Source: CAYUHJ01 sp964444365
Lineage (GTDB): Bacteria > Planctomycetota > Planctomycetia > Gemmatales > Gemmataceae
NCBI GenBank assembly: GCA_964444365.1
Contig: CAYUHJ010000004.1
Coordinates: 1-64,000 of the forward strand
Direction of reading: 5' to 3'
DNA length: 64,000 bases
The stretch's first letter is position 1, and each line of letters begins with the position of its first letter. Positions 1-8,662 of this stretch are shown in pieces. The position numbers were made by a program, and so were the translations under genes. Under the pieces are notes generated by a model. The model worked only from the letters and a program-made list of their open reading frames with translations. It searched no databases and was not told where the DNA came from.

Positions 1-531
1 GGGCTGTACTTCTCGCAGGCGATCGTCTGAGACAAGCAGCATCCCGTGTTGACGCGAAAGGATTTCATGGGGGCGTTCGAGCTGGCGTTCTACTGCTGGC
101 GTGAGGGGGCGGCCCACGTCTACCTCGGGCCGAACAACGCGACCGACCTGTGGCACGTCAAGAAGGTCAACCCTCAAAGCATGGTCCACTTGACCGAGAA
201 GCCGGTGGAGTTGGCGGTGCGGGCGATGCAGTACTCGTCGCGGGAGGGGGAGAACGTCCTCGACCTGTTCGGTGGGTCGGGGAGCACGCTGATCGCGGCG
301 GAGCAGACCGGACGGAAGGCATTCCTGATGGAGTTGGACCCGCTCTACTGCGACGTCATCGTTTCCCGGTTCGAGAAGTTCACCGGCAAGAAGGCGAAGC
401 GCGTGCCGGCGGACGGGATCTCGTCCGTTCCCGTCGCCCCCGTTTCGCCGACCTTGGCCCCAGTTGCGCACGATCCGGGAGAGGGGACGAAACCTCGAAC
501 GAGAAGAGGCCCCCGCGTGGGGGCCTCGTAA
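1..531 (+). pseudogene. DNA methyltransferase, C-terminal part, interrupted by an in-frame TGA
   Basis: The left end is cut by the window. Reading frame 1 from base 1 gives GLYFSQAIV, a TGA at 28-30, then DKQHPVLTRKDFMGAFE. After the stop the frame stays open to 531, with GTG at 46 as a possible restart. The C-terminal half has the TEKPVELAVRA segment and the AdoMet-binding DLFGGSGSTLIAAEQ motif of phage N6-adenine/N4-cytosine DNA methyltransferases. Family members usually have Trp at the TGA position (I-V-W-D/K), so this looks like a TGG to TGA nonsense change. The neighbours are phage genes, so the original role was probably prophage DNA modification. Whether the protein is still made is unknown; a restart at 46 would lack the N-terminal half. 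Family call is confident; loss of function is inferred. Confidence 0.75.
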
Positions 532-549
532 GCGGAAGGTCGCGGGGGC

Positions 550-1080
550 TCAGAAGCGGAAGAGTTCGCTGACGCTCTTGGGGCCGGGCGTGCCGTCCGC
601 GATCGCCGCCTTCCCCTTCGCGGCCTTCTTGCCCTTCGGCTTCGTTGCCAGTTCCGGTTCGGCGGCGGGCGTGGTCGTCGCGGGTGCGTTGGCTGCGTAT
701 CGGCCGGGGGCGGTCTTGCGGAACCGGGAGGCGTCCCCCTTGGTGACGATCTCCCGTCCGATGGCGGCGGACAGCGTGGCCTCGGGCGTCTTGCCGCCGG
801 GGCTGGTCCAGGTGCCGGCCGCGTCCATCGCGACGATCAGTTCCTTCGTGGTCATCGGCTCCGTCGCAGTCGCCAGGACCGCGGCCGCGGCGGACAGAGC
901 GCTGGCCTTCCGTGGCTTCGCCACCGGTGTGGGCTTGGCGGCCTTCGCGGGGGGCGGGGCGATCTCCACCAGGATGCCCCCGCCCGCGTCCACGGTCTCG
1001 ATCTCCTGCGACTTCGGGGCGGGCTTCGCCTTCGGGGCCTTGGCGGGGGCGGACTTCTTCGTGGCGGTCTTCTTGCTCAT
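550..1080 (-). CDS. HARE-HTH domain protein (phage-associated)
   Basis: 176 aa. The first ~55 residues and the C-terminal tail are rich in Lys, Ala and Pro and look disordered. The middle (about residues 59-130) begins ALSAAAAVLATATEPMTTKE and continues through a Gly-Lys-Thr-Pro-Glu-Ala-Thr-Leu segment to a FRKTAPGRYA end. This is the pattern of the HARE-HTH (HB1/ASXL) winged helix seen in RNA polymerase delta and in restriction- or phage-associated proteins. It probably binds DNA. It is transcribed opposite the methyltransferase and terminase and lies upstream of two other minus-strand small genes. The specific function is unknown. Confidence 0.7.
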   Translation of the reverse strand: MSKKTATKKSAPAKAPKAKPAPKSQEIETVDAGGGILVEIAPPPAKAAKPTPVAKPRKASALSAAAAVLATATEPMTTKELIVAMDAAGTWTSPGGKTPEATLSAAIGREIVTKGDASRFRKTAPGRYAANAPATTTPAAEPELATKPKGKKAAKGKAAIADGTPGPKSVSELFRF

Positions 1081-1161
1081 GGTCGTGTTCCTCGTCGGGG
1101 TTGGCTGCCTCGTCAGACGGCGGGGACCACCCGCCGCGACCCGCCCGTGCGGGTTTCGGCG

Positions 1162-1377
1162 TCACCGCGATGCCGGGGCGACCCGGATCCCGCGGGCGAG
1201 AAACACCTCGATTTCGAGCAGTTTCGCGACGACGTGGTTCAGGTCGCCGACGTGGCCCCAGTGGATCGGCACCTCCCCGTCGGGTGCCGGCAGGTCCTGG
1301 ATGCGGTCGTAAACGCTGTCGAGCAGGTCGGTCGCGGCGGCGTGGGCACGGACGTAGGCGTCTCCGGCGGGGGTCAT
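1162..1377 (-). CDS. Small hypothetical phage protein
   Basis: 71 aa, ATG start, in a minus-strand run of small genes between the methyltransferase and the terminase. It is predicted largely helical (AYVRAHAAATDLLDSVYDRI and a second helix near LNHVVAKLLEIEVFL). I do not recognise a family. The codon pattern matches its neighbours and the gene is tightly packed, which supports it being real. Confidence 0.55.
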   Translation of the reverse strand: MTPAGDAYVRAHAAATDLLDSVYDRIQDLPAPDGEVPIHWGHVGDLNHVVAKLLEIEVFLARGIRVAPASR

Positions 1378-1408
1378 GGTCGGTCTCCGTAAAGGGGAAA
1401 GTTTGGGC

Positions 1409-1705
1409 TCAGGCGGGGAGTCGGCCGAGGCAGAGGTCGCGGTCCCGGCCCTGGACCGTCAACACCCCGGCGTCGTTGCCCTCCTCGTCGGCGGTCGCGT
1501 ACAGCAGCGTCCCGTCGTCGAACTCCAGGACGGCCGGCCGGTGCGTCCAGCCCAGGTCCGCGGCCTCGGACCGGGACAGGTAGCCGACCCGGACGACCCG
1601 GCGGCCCGCGAGGAGGGCGAGTGCGGCGGCGATGACCTTGCGTTCCGTCGCCCGATGAGAGTCTTCGGCGGGGCGTTTTTGGGCGGGTTTCTTGGGGTCG
1701 GTCAT
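1409..1705 (-). CDS. Small hypothetical protein
   Basis: 98 aa from ATG at 1705 (MTDPKKPAQKR). A longer frame reaches 1753, but the extra 16 residues are not needed. After a basic N-terminus it has a helix (ATERKVIAAALALLAGRRVV) and a beta-rich part (RPAVLEFDDGTLLYATAD) that resembles small 'expression regulator' proteins of planctomycete mobile DNA. No function is recognised. It is the first gene of the minus-strand group at 550-1705. Confidence 0.55.
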   Translation of the reverse strand: MTDPKKPAQKRPAEDSHRATERKVIAAALALLAGRRVVRVGYLSRSEAADLGWTHRPAVLEFDDGTLLYATADEEGNDAGVLTVQGRDRDLCLGRLPA

Positions 1706-1827
1706 TGTCGGGTCTCCGGCGAGTGATGTTCGCGTGTTCATCAACGCGATCACACAGTTACCTCCGGCTCCCGCGACAGGGAAGCGCAGAACGACATGAT
1801 TCCTCCTGGTTTTCAGGGATTTTCGTC

Positions 1828-2049
1828 ATGCCCGACCCGACGCCCGGCGGTCTGAACCCGAACGCGCTGTCCGTGGCCAATGCGGCCCGGTTGCTCACGA
1901 AAGTCTTTGGCGAGCCGGTGACGGAGGAGATGATCCGCAGCGACGTGTCGGCCGGGGCTCCGACGAATCGGGACGGCACGGTGGATCTGGTCCTCTACGC
2001 CGCGTGGCTGATCCGCGAGTCCGCGAAGGAGAACGCCGTTGGTGACTGA
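1828..2049 (+). CDS. Small phage protein upstream of terminase
   Basis: 73 aa, starting ATG at 1828 (MPDPTPGGLNPNALSVANAA). The segment VANAARLLTKVFGEPVTEEM followed by VDLVLYAAWLIRE looks like a short helix-turn-helix plus a DNA-reading tail. Its VDLVLYAAWLI end resembles the N-terminal extension of the next gene (VDLLR-stop-VAWLVID), so the two may share a fold or derive from a small-terminase-like DNA-binding module. Its stop overlaps the GTG start of the downstream frame at 2042. Confidence 0.55.
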   Translation: MPDPTPGGLNPNALSVANAARLLTKVFGEPVTEEMIRSDVSAGAPTNRDGTVDLVLYAAWLIRESAKENAVGD

Positions 2050-2197
2050 CCCGCCGAAACTCCGGCCCAGCGAACTGTGTCGCCTGCTCAACTCCACACC
2101 CCTGGGCGAGGTGCTGAGCGAGCGGCAACTGTACCGCCACCGGACGCGAGCGGGCCTCCGCATCGGCGACAGTCGCCACGTCGATTTATTGCGTTAG
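2042..2197 (+). pseudogene. N-terminal fragment of terminase frame, ended by in-frame TAG
   Basis: GTG at 2042 opens a frame of 51 codons (TDPPKLRPSELCRLLNSTPL and on) that stops at TAG 2195-2197. The same frame immediately continues VAWLVIDRHTPKPPP into the terminase. The text reads as one HTH-like domain split by the stop; comparison with VLYAAWLI in the preceding gene suggests the lost residue was Tyr. Either the terminase start moved to GTG 2210, or this is a nonsense mutation in a decaying prophage. Confidence 0.6.
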
Positions 2198-2209
2198 GTC
2201 GCCTGGCTG

Positions 2210-4369
2210 GTGATCGACCGGCACACGCCGAAACCGCCCCCGAACCTCGACCCGTACGCGGCGACCAAGGAAAGATCCCATGCTCGCAACCGGGCGATTG
2301 CGCTCGCGGGTCGGGACATCGGCGCGCTGGCCCGACCCGCGGACCCCGCCGCCCGCACCCGCGCCGGCGGCGACTTTCGCTTCTTCTGCGACCGCTACTT
2401 CCCGCTGACGTTCCACCTGCCGTGGTCGCCGGACCACCTCAAGGTGATCGCCAAGATCGAGCAGGCGGTGCTCCGCGGCGGCCTGTTCGCGATGGCCATG
2501 CCTCGGGGAAGTGAAAAGAGCTCAATCGCTGAATGTGCTTGTCTCTGGGCCGTTTTGTACGGCCACCGGGAGTTCGTTTGCCTCATCGGCAGCGACGAAG
2601 GCCACGCCATGGACATGCTCGACGCCATCAAGATGGAACTCGACGGCAACGACCTTCTCCTGGCCGATTTCCCCGACGTGTGCCAGCCGATCCAGGCCCT
2701 CGACGGCATCGCCATCCGCTGCAACGGCCAGCTTTATCGCGGCGAGCGGACCCACATCGGCTGGACCGCTCGCGAGGTCGTGCTGCCCACCATCGTGCCC
2801 GAGGGGTGGCTCGACGACTCGGAGTTGCGTGCGTTCGTGCGGCCCGACGGCACGTCGAAGGCGGCGGGGGCGATCGTGAAGGTGGCCGGGATCACGGGCC
2901 GGATCCGCGGCATGAAGTACAAGCGGGCCGACGGCCGCACGGTGCGGCCCACGCTGGTGGTGTTGGACGACCCGCAAACCGACGAGAGTGCGCGGTCGCT
3001 GTCGCAGTGCGCGACGCGGGAGAGCATCCTCGCCGGGGCGGTGCTCGGGCTCGCCGGGCCGGGCAAGAAGATCTCCGGCATCATGCCGTGCACGGTCATC
3101 CGGCCGGACGACATGGCCGACGCGATCCTGAACCGCGACCGTCACCCCGAGTGGAACGGCGAGCGGACCAAACTCGTGTACGCGTTCCCCACGGATGACG
3201 TGCTGTGGAAGCAGTACGCCGAGGTCCGGGCCGAGAGTTTTCGCAACGGGCACGGCGGCGACGAAGGCACCGCATTCTACCAGGAAAACCGCATCGAAAT
3301 GGACGCCGGTGCGGTGGTCGCCTGGCCCGAGCGGTTCAACCCGGACGAACTATCGGCGATTCAGCACGCGATGAACCTGAAGCTCCAGGACGAGGCGGCG
3401 TTCTTCGCCGAGTACCAGAACGAACCACTCCCGGCCGCGACCCCGCAGGACGACGAACTCTCCGTCGAGCAGATCGCCGGCAAGTTTAACCGCATGCACC
3501 GCGGCGAGGTGCCGGTCGGGTGCAGTTATCTCACTGCATTCATCGACGTGCAGGCCAACCTTCTGTTCTGGGTTGTCGCCAGGTGGGGGGACGACTTCAC
3601 CGGATTCGTGCTCGACTACGGGGCGTACCCGGATCAGCACCGCGCGTACTTCACCCTGCGAGACGCCCGGCCCACTCTGGGAAACGTGCATTCTGCGGGC
3701 GGAGTCGAGGCAGCAATATTCGCCGGGCTGGAGTCACTCACCGCGAAGTTGATCGCTCGCCCGTGGCTCCGCGACGACGGGGCGGAACTTCGCATCGAAC
3801 GTTGCCTCATCGACGCCAACTGGGGCTGGGGTTCGTCGACGGATGTGGTGTACCAGTTCTGCCGGCAATCCGCCCATGCCGGCGTCGTGCTCCCCAGTCA
3901 CGGCCGGTTCGTCGGCGCGTCCTCGCAGCCATTCGCGGAGTACAAGCGTCGGCCCGGCGACGGCGTCGGTTTCCACTGGCGAGTGCCGAACGTGCAGGGA
4001 AAACGCAGCGTCGGCCACGTGCTGTTCGACACCAACTTCTGGAAGAGTTTCGTGCACACCCGGCTCGCGGTGTCGACGGGCGAGCCGGGGTGCCTGTCGA
4101 TCTTCGGGGACCGTCCGGAACCGCACCGACTGTTCGCCGAGCATCTCACAGCCGAGTACCGCGTTCGCACCGAGGGACGCGGTCGCACAGTGGACGAGTG
4201 GAAGATGCGTCCGGACCGCAGCGACAACCACTGGCTCGACGGGCTGGTCGGCTGTGCCGTGGCCGCGTCGATGCAGGGAGATGTGCTCGGGGCCACGGGC
4301 GGACGCGAGCCCGCCAAACGCGGCCGTGTGAGCTTCCGCGAACTGCAGACGAAGAGTCGAAGGTCCTGA
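2210..4369 (+). CDS. terL: Phage terminase large subunit (probably inactive)
   Basis: 719 aa from GTG 2210; the frame continues upstream to 2042 through a TAG. The ATPase half has a Walker A-like MPRGSEKSS around residues 98-106 and a Walker B TLVVLDDPQ. The second half looks like the RNase H-like headful nuclease: ITAFIDVQANL, then CLIDANWGWGSS, then DNHWLDGLVGCAVAA, each supplying an acidic residue. Terminases cut and pump phage DNA into proheads. Walker A should be GSGKS; here codon 102 is GAA (2513-2515), giving Glu for the essential Gly, a one-base change. With the upstream TAG this argues that the enzyme is dead. Family call is confident; inactivity is inferred. Confidence 0.85.
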   Translation: MIDRHTPKPPPNLDPYAATKERSHARNRAIALAGRDIGALARPADPAARTRAGGDFRFFCDRYFPLTFHLPWSPDHLKVIAKIEQAVLRGGLFAMAMPRGSEKSSIAECACLWAVLYGHREFVCLIGSDEGHAMDMLDAIKMELDGNDLLLADFPDVCQPIQALDGIAIRCNGQLYRGERTHIGWTAREVVLPTIVPEGWLDDSELRAFVRPDGTSKAAGAIVKVAGITGRIRGMKYKRADGRTVRPTLVVLDDPQTDESARSLSQCATRESILAGAVLGLAGPGKKISGIMPCTVIRPDDMADAILNRDRHPEWNGERTKLVYAFPTDDVLWKQYAEVRAESFRNGHGGDEGTAFYQENRIEMDAGAVVAWPERFNPDELSAIQHAMNLKLQDEAAFFAEYQNEPLPAATPQDDELSVEQIAGKFNRMHRGEVPVGCSYLTAFIDVQANLLFWVVARWGDDFTGFVLDYGAYPDQHRAYFTLRDARPTLGNVHSAGGVEAAIFAGLESLTAKLIARPWLRDDGAELRIERCLIDANWGWGSSTDVVYQFCRQSAHAGVVLPSHGRFVGASSQPFAEYKRRPGDGVGFHWRVPNVQGKRSVGHVLFDTNFWKSFVHTRLAVSTGEPGCLSIFGDRPEPHRLFAEHLTAEYRVRTEGRGRTVDEWKMRPDRSDNHWLDGLVGCAVAASMQGDVLGATGGREPAKRGRVSFRELQTKSRRS

Positions 4370-4444
4370 CCGTCCCAATCCCGTCCGTCAACGTGCCGAT
4401 CGCTAGGCGAAGGGCGTTGTGGACATCTCCTGGGGAGATGCTCC

Positions 4445-4708
4445 ATGCCGCGCTACGAACCCGATTCTCTATCCCCCGATGAGCAGGTTCGCGAACTGGC
4501 CACCCTCCTGGCGAAGGGTCTGCTTCGTTGGTCGCAGGTTCAGAAGCCCGTGTCATCCGACACGTCGCTGCCCGTCGAAACGGTCGAGAATCCCCTTGAG
4601 CTTTCGCGGCAATCCTGGCTCAGTGTCCACTCGGGTGACGACCGATTCCTCGTGGAGACTTTTCGATGTCCACCGTGCCTCAACAATTGGCCGCTCTCGA
4701 ACGGATGA
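4445..4708 (+). CDS. Small protein of the recombinase cassette
   Basis: 87 aa (MPRYEPDSLSPDEQVRELAT). GGGGAG lies just upstream of the ATG. The N-terminal half is a charged helical stretch; the C-terminal part is less ordered and overlaps the next gene by 43 bases. Short proteins of this kind precede DUF2924 genes in planctomycete recombinase cassettes. No enzymatic motif. Function unknown. Confidence 0.6.
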   Translation: MPRYEPDSLSPDEQVRELATLLAKGLLRWSQVQKPVSSDTSLPVETVENPLELSRQSWLSVHSGDDRFLVETFRCPPCLNNWPLSNG

Positions 4709-5142
4709 GTGTGACCGACCTCCGCCGCCGCTACGCCGAGGTGTTCGGCGAGAGCACCAACGCCGGCAACCGCGTCTGGCTGATCAAGCGGATCGCCTGG
4801 CGGATCCAGAGTCTGGCCGAGGGGACGCTCTCCGAGCGGGCCTTGCGGCGGGCGGAGGAACTCGCCCGCGATGCCGACCTGCGGACCACCGTCCCGAAGT
4901 CCGCGGCCCCGGTGGCGACCGGGATCGTGCCGCGCTCCGCTACCGACGACCGACTTCCGCCGCCGGGCACCGTGATCACCCGCCTCTACAAGGGTCGGCC
5001 GCGGAAGGTGACGGTGCTTTCCAACGGGTTCGAGTGCGAGGGGACCGTCTATCCGACGCTCTCGGCCGCGGCCAAGGCGATCACGGGCTCGCACGTCAAC
5101 GGGTTCGCCTTCTTCGGCCTCGCCCGGAAGGAGAGGGCATGA
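4666..5142 (+). CDS. DUF2924 protein
   Basis: 158 aa. The N-terminal part (LAALERMSVTDLRRRYAEVF, then NRVWLIKRIAWRIQSLAEG) is the DUF2924 signature. The C-terminal part (PPPGTVITRLYKGRPRKVTV, then FECEGTVYPTLSAAAKAITG) is a small beta domain common in this family. DUF2924 genes sit directly upstream of large serine recombinases in phage-like cassettes, and here the gene overlaps the recombinase start by four bases (ATGA). A role as recombination partner or DNA-binding cofactor is plausible but unproven. Start chosen for the GGAG at about -12. Confidence 0.85.
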   Translation: MSTVPQQLAALERMSVTDLRRRYAEVFGESTNAGNRVWLIKRIAWRIQSLAEGTLSERALRRAEELARDADLRTTVPKSAAPVATGIVPRSATDDRLPPPGTVITRLYKGRPRKVTVLSNGFECEGTVYPTLSAAAKAITGSHVNGFAFFGLARKERA

Positions 5143-6692
5143 AACGCACCCCGCCCCCGAAGAAGGCCGCGGTCCGCTGTGCCATCTATACCCGCAAGTC
5201 CACCGACGAGGGGCTCGACCGCGAGTTCAACTCGCTCGACGCCCAGCGCGAGGCGGGCGAAGCCTACGTCAGGAGCCGGGCCCACGACGGCTGGCAAGTC
5301 GTACCCACCGCCTACGACACCGGCGGATTCACCGGCGGCAACATGGACCGGCCCGCCTTGAAACGACTGCTCGCCGACGTGGAAGCCGGCCGGATCGACG
5401 TGGTCGTGACCTACAAGGTGGATCGACTGTCCCGCTCGCTGCTCGACTTCGCCCGGCTGATGGAGACGTTCGACAAGCACAATGTTGCATTCGTTTCTGT
5501 CACGCAGAGGTTTGATACAGCGACCTCAATGGGCCGACTGGTGCTCAACGTCCTGCTGAGCTTCGCCCAGTTCGAGCGGGAGATCATCTCGGAGCGGACC
5601 CGCGACAAGATCGCGGCGACGCGGCGGAAGGGAAAGTGGTCGGGCGGCCAACCGCCACTTGGCTACGACGTCGACCCCGTCGCCCGGCAACTGGTGATCA
5701 ACCCTGCCGAGGCCAATCGGGTGCGGGCCATCTTCGAGATGTTCCTCGAACACGGTTCGCTGATGCCGACCGTGACGGAACGCCGCAAGCGGAAGTGGGT
5801 CGGCAAGCGCTGGACGAAACGCGACGGCCAGGAGGCGGGCGGTGTGGCGTTCGACCGCACCGGGTTGTACCGCCTGCTGACCAACGTGGTGTACGTCGGC
5901 AAGCTGCGCTATAAGGACGAGGTCCACCCGGGCCGACACGACGCGATCGTGTCCGAAGAAACGTGGCAACAGGTCCAGGACATTCTGCACGGGAACGGCC
6001 GGGCCGGCGGGGCGTTCGTTCGCACGAAATCCGGGGCGATGCTCGCTGGGATCCTGCGATGCACGCCTTGCGACAGTGCGATGTCGCCGAGCTTCTCGAC
6101 CCGCGGCTCCCGGCAGTACCGCTACTACGTCTGCAGTAAGGCCCAGAAGAACGGGTGGTGTACCTGCCCGTCCAAGTCGATCCCCGCCGGCGAGATCGAG
6201 GCGTTCGTCGTCGACCAGGTCCGCCGCGTCGGCCGCGATCCGGACCTGCGCGCCGCCGTGCTCGCCGAGGCGGACCGTGAGCGGCGACGCCGGCAGGACG
6301 AACTCGACGCCGCGGCGGCCGCGGTGTCGGCGGAACTGGCCACGGCCCACACTCGGCTCCGGACGCTGGCCGCGTCCGCCAAACCGGCGGCGATCGACGA
6401 ACTCGCCGACGAGCAGCAGCGGATCGCCCGGCTGGAATCCCGTCGCCACGAGATCGACCGCGATCGGCAGGAGCTCGACGCGACCGCAATCGATCCGGCG
6501 GCCGCAGTCGAAGCCCTGGCGGCGTTCGACCCGGTCTGGGAGTGCCTCACCCCGCACGAGCGGGCCCGGGCCATCGCCCTACTCGTCGAAACGGTCGGGT
6601 ACGACGGCAGCACCCAGCGGGTTGTCGTCCGCTTCCGCCCGACCGGCCTGCGTTCCCTCACCGAAGAATTCCTCACCCCGGAGCCCGCATGA
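5139..6692 (+). CDS. Large serine recombinase
   Basis: 517 aa from ATG 5139; a longer frame to 4419 is not credible because it runs through two other genes. The resolvase/invertase domain covers about residues 10-160, with catalytic Ser21 in YTRKSTDE and the Arg-rich KVDRLSRS and ISERTRDKI segments. It is followed by a recombinase domain (GQPPLGYDVD) and a zinc ribbon (CTPCDSAM, then CSKAQKNGWCTC), with a coiled-coil near the C-terminus (QDELDAAAAAVSAELA). Such proteins integrate or excise phages and elements at att sites. It is translationally coupled to genes on both sides. The attachment sites were not identified. No disabling change is seen. Confidence 0.92.
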   Translation: MKRTPPPKKAAVRCAIYTRKSTDEGLDREFNSLDAQREAGEAYVRSRAHDGWQVVPTAYDTGGFTGGNMDRPALKRLLADVEAGRIDVVVTYKVDRLSRSLLDFARLMETFDKHNVAFVSVTQRFDTATSMGRLVLNVLLSFAQFEREIISERTRDKIAATRRKGKWSGGQPPLGYDVDPVARQLVINPAEANRVRAIFEMFLEHGSLMPTVTERRKRKWVGKRWTKRDGQEAGGVAFDRTGLYRLLTNVVYVGKLRYKDEVHPGRHDAIVSEETWQQVQDILHGNGRAGGAFVRTKSGAMLAGILRCTPCDSAMSPSFSTRGSRQYRYYVCSKAQKNGWCTCPSKSIPAGEIEAFVVDQVRRVGRDPDLRAAVLAEADRERRRRQDELDAAAAAVSAELATAHTRLRTLAASAKPAAIDELADEQQRIARLESRRHEIDRDRQELDATAIDPAAAVEALAAFDPVWECLTPHERARAIALLVETVGYDGSTQRVVVRFRPTGLRSLTEEFLTPEPA

Positions 6693-7099
6693 CCCCGCCG
6701 ACCATCGAAGCAACCGTCCATTTGCCCGCCGCGGCCACCGCAAGGCGGTCCGGTCCGTCCCCCGAACTGCTGCCCGCAGGCCGCGTCCCCCGGGTCGCCC
6801 GCTTCCTCGCCCTGGCGATCAAGCTCGAGACCTTGGTCCGCGATGGGGCTGTCGAAAACTACGCCGAACTTGCCCGCCTCGGCCACGTCACCCGCGCCCG
6901 CGTCACGCAGATCCTCAACCTGCTCTCCCTCGCTCCCGCCATCCAGGAGGAGGTCCTCTTCCTGCCGCCCACCCTCCGCGGCCGCGACCCGGTTATCCTC
7001 CGCGACCTGCTGCCGATCGCCGCCGAACGGGACTGGAAAATCCAGAAAAAGTTGTGGCGCGAGCTCATCACGAAACGAAGGATTTCGTTCGCCAACTGA
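6689..7099 (+). CDS. HTH protein coupled to serine recombinase
   Basis: 136 aa; its ATG overlaps the recombinase stop (ATGA at 6689). The middle holds a clear helix-turn-helix (NYAELARLGHVTRARVTQIL) like that of ParB/KorB-type DNA binders, preceded by RVARFLALAIKLETLVRDGA. A C-terminal helix ends WKIQKKLWRELIT. The coupling suggests a DNA-binding partner or regulator of the recombinase; similar genes follow recombinases in planctomycetes. No enzymatic motif. Confidence 0.75.
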   Translation: MTPPTIEATVHLPAAATARRSGPSPELLPAGRVPRVARFLALAIKLETLVRDGAVENYAELARLGHVTRARVTQILNLLSLAPAIQEEVLFLPPTLRGRDPVILRDLLPIAAERDWKIQKKLWRELITKRRISFAN

Positions 7100-7226
7100 C
7101 CTGGGACCGACGAAAACGTGCCCCTGCTGACATCGCGCCGGAGGGGTGAACGCGGGTATACACCACCCCGCCCGCACGACGCGGGTCCTCGATCCATCAG
7201 GAGCACCACCGACCCGAGTTCCCCCG

Positions 7227-7466
7227 ATGTCCACCGTCCGCTTCGCACCCTTCGCCCGGCCCGAGATCATTCGGTCCATCGAGCCGCGCCGGCTCGCCCG
7301 GTTCCTCGAACCCTACCGCCAGGAACTGGCTGCCCGCGGACTCAAGCTGCCGACTGAACCGGCGTTCGCCGGTGCCGTGGGTGAGCAGCTCGAATGTCGG
7401 TGGAAAACGAACCATGCGACAATCGTCCCGCTCGGCGACTGCAACTCATTGCACATCAACACGTAA
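7227..7466 (+). pseudogene. Truncated hypothetical gene, N-terminal fragment
   Basis: From ATG 7227 the frame gives MSTVRFAPFARPEIIRSIEP followed by RRLARFLEPYRQELAARGLK, which looks like the start of a longer conserved protein. After about residue 45 the sequence turns into unpatterned peptide and stops at 7466. GC falls from about here on. I read this as a gene cut off by insertion or deletion at the edge of the recombinase cassette. The missing part is not found downstream. Confidence 0.45.
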
Positions 7467-8050
7467 CAACGACCGCACGCCGAACTGATCGACATGCTAT
7501 CGTCCAATATATCGGGAAACACAAGCTCTCCGGTGTGTCGGTTCTCCGAGGAATCCACGTACTTCCGGCCGCCATACCGATAGTAAAGACGCTTACCCCG
7601 GTGCCGTCGGACTTGCCTACGGCGACCCGATTCGCGAGATTGTCGATCTCATTTTCGGTCGGGTCCGGATGCGAATTACCGGGACGCTTGCTACCCTATA
7701 TAGTAGTCTCGAACAGCCGTCGAGGCGTTCCCGTGCGTTCGATCCTCGTACTGCTGCGGCCACGGCGCAAACCTGACGGGACTTCACTCTGGGAAGCGTT
7801 CGCCGTTTCTCGGAGTTCTGGCAAGGTGACGAACCGTGGCCTCGACATTCGGGAGGGCTCGGCATGAGACTCACGTCCGCCATCGTCCGTACCAGGATCG
7901 CCAGATCGGCACCGGTCCCGTCGCCGACCCACATGACCACCGCCGCCTGAATATCCTCCTCAATCGGCTCGACGAACGGAACCGTTCACAGCGCGGCGGG
8001 TAGGTGGCATACATCTGAACGAAGAGCAACTTGGGGAAGGATGTTTTTTG
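7467..8050. other. Gene-poor stretch between recombinase cassette and sigma factor
   Basis: About 580 bases of lower GC than the flanks. A 157-codon plus-strand frame (7394-7867) exists but lacks any recognisable pattern and starts inside the truncated gene; I do not call it. The last 50 bases should hold the sigma-factor promoter; no clear -35/-10 pair is visible. GGAAGG at about 8036 could serve as the ribosome site for the next gene. Confidence 0.4.
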
Positions 8051-8662
8051 ATGGGACTCGAACAGTTTTCCCCAGAGTCTGGTTCCGTCACCCAGTTCTT
8101 CGGCCAACTTCGCACGGGCAGTCCTGCAGCCGCCGAGGCTCTTTGGGCGCGATTTTTCCCGCGGCTCGTGGCACTGGCCCGCAAGTCGCTAGCGGGTCGA
8201 CCGCAGCGGGTCGCGGATGCCGATGACGCTGCGCAAAGTGCGTTCGCTTCGTTCTGCCTACGCGTGCAGGCCGGGGAATACGAAGTCGGCAACCGCAGCG
8301 ACCTCTGGGTTCTCCTTGGCGTAATCACAGCTAACAAGGCCCGGATGCAAGCCCGGCAGGAGGCGGCTGCGAAACGCGGCGGCGGGCGAGTGATTGGCGA
8401 GGGTGCTCTCGCGCGGTCGGACGGCTCGCCACTACCACTTGATGAGGCGGCCATTCTGACACCCGCTAACTTCGACCTCCACTGCGAGGAACTCCTCAGT
8501 CAACTCGAACCGGATCTCCGCGAGATCGCCGTCTTGCGTCTACTCGGTTACCGCAACTGCGAGGTCGCGGAGATGCACGACTGCACGGAACGGAAGATCG
8601 AGCGGAAGCTCAACTTGATTCGCCTCCGTTGGCAAGCGGCGTGGTCGGGCGACGCCGTGTGA
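8051..8662 (+). CDS. ECF-type RNA polymerase sigma factor
   Basis: 203 aa from ATG 8051 (a TTG directly before it is an alternative). Region 2 is visible as ARFFPRLVALARKSLAGRPQ then DADDAAQSAFASFCLRV, and region 4 as LRLLGYRNCEVAEMHDCTER ending KIERKLNLIRLRWQ. This is the planctomycete ECF group encoded beside Ser/Thr kinases. It would redirect RNA polymerase to a small regulon. The kinase and two secreted proteins follow on the same strand, suggesting a signalling unit in which phosphorylation controls the sigma factor; that link is inferred from position. Confidence 0.88.
   Translation: MGLEQFSPESGSVTQFFGQLRTGSPAAAEALWARFFPRLVALARKSLAGRPQRVADADDAAQSAFASFCLRVQAGEYEVGNRSDLWVLLGVITANKARMQARQEAAAKRGGGRVIGEGALARSDGSPLPLDEAAILTPANFDLHCEELLSQLEPDLREIAVLRLLGYRNCEVAEMHDCTERKIERKLNLIRLRWQAAWSGDAV

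Noticed and set aside
4419..5138. N-terminal extension of the serine recombinase frame
   Set aside because: It runs through two other genes in another frame and has low-complexity Arg-rich text; the true start is ATG 5139.
7394..7867. 157-codon plus-strand gene
   Set aside because: Begins inside a truncated gene in another frame and shows no conserved-looking segments.
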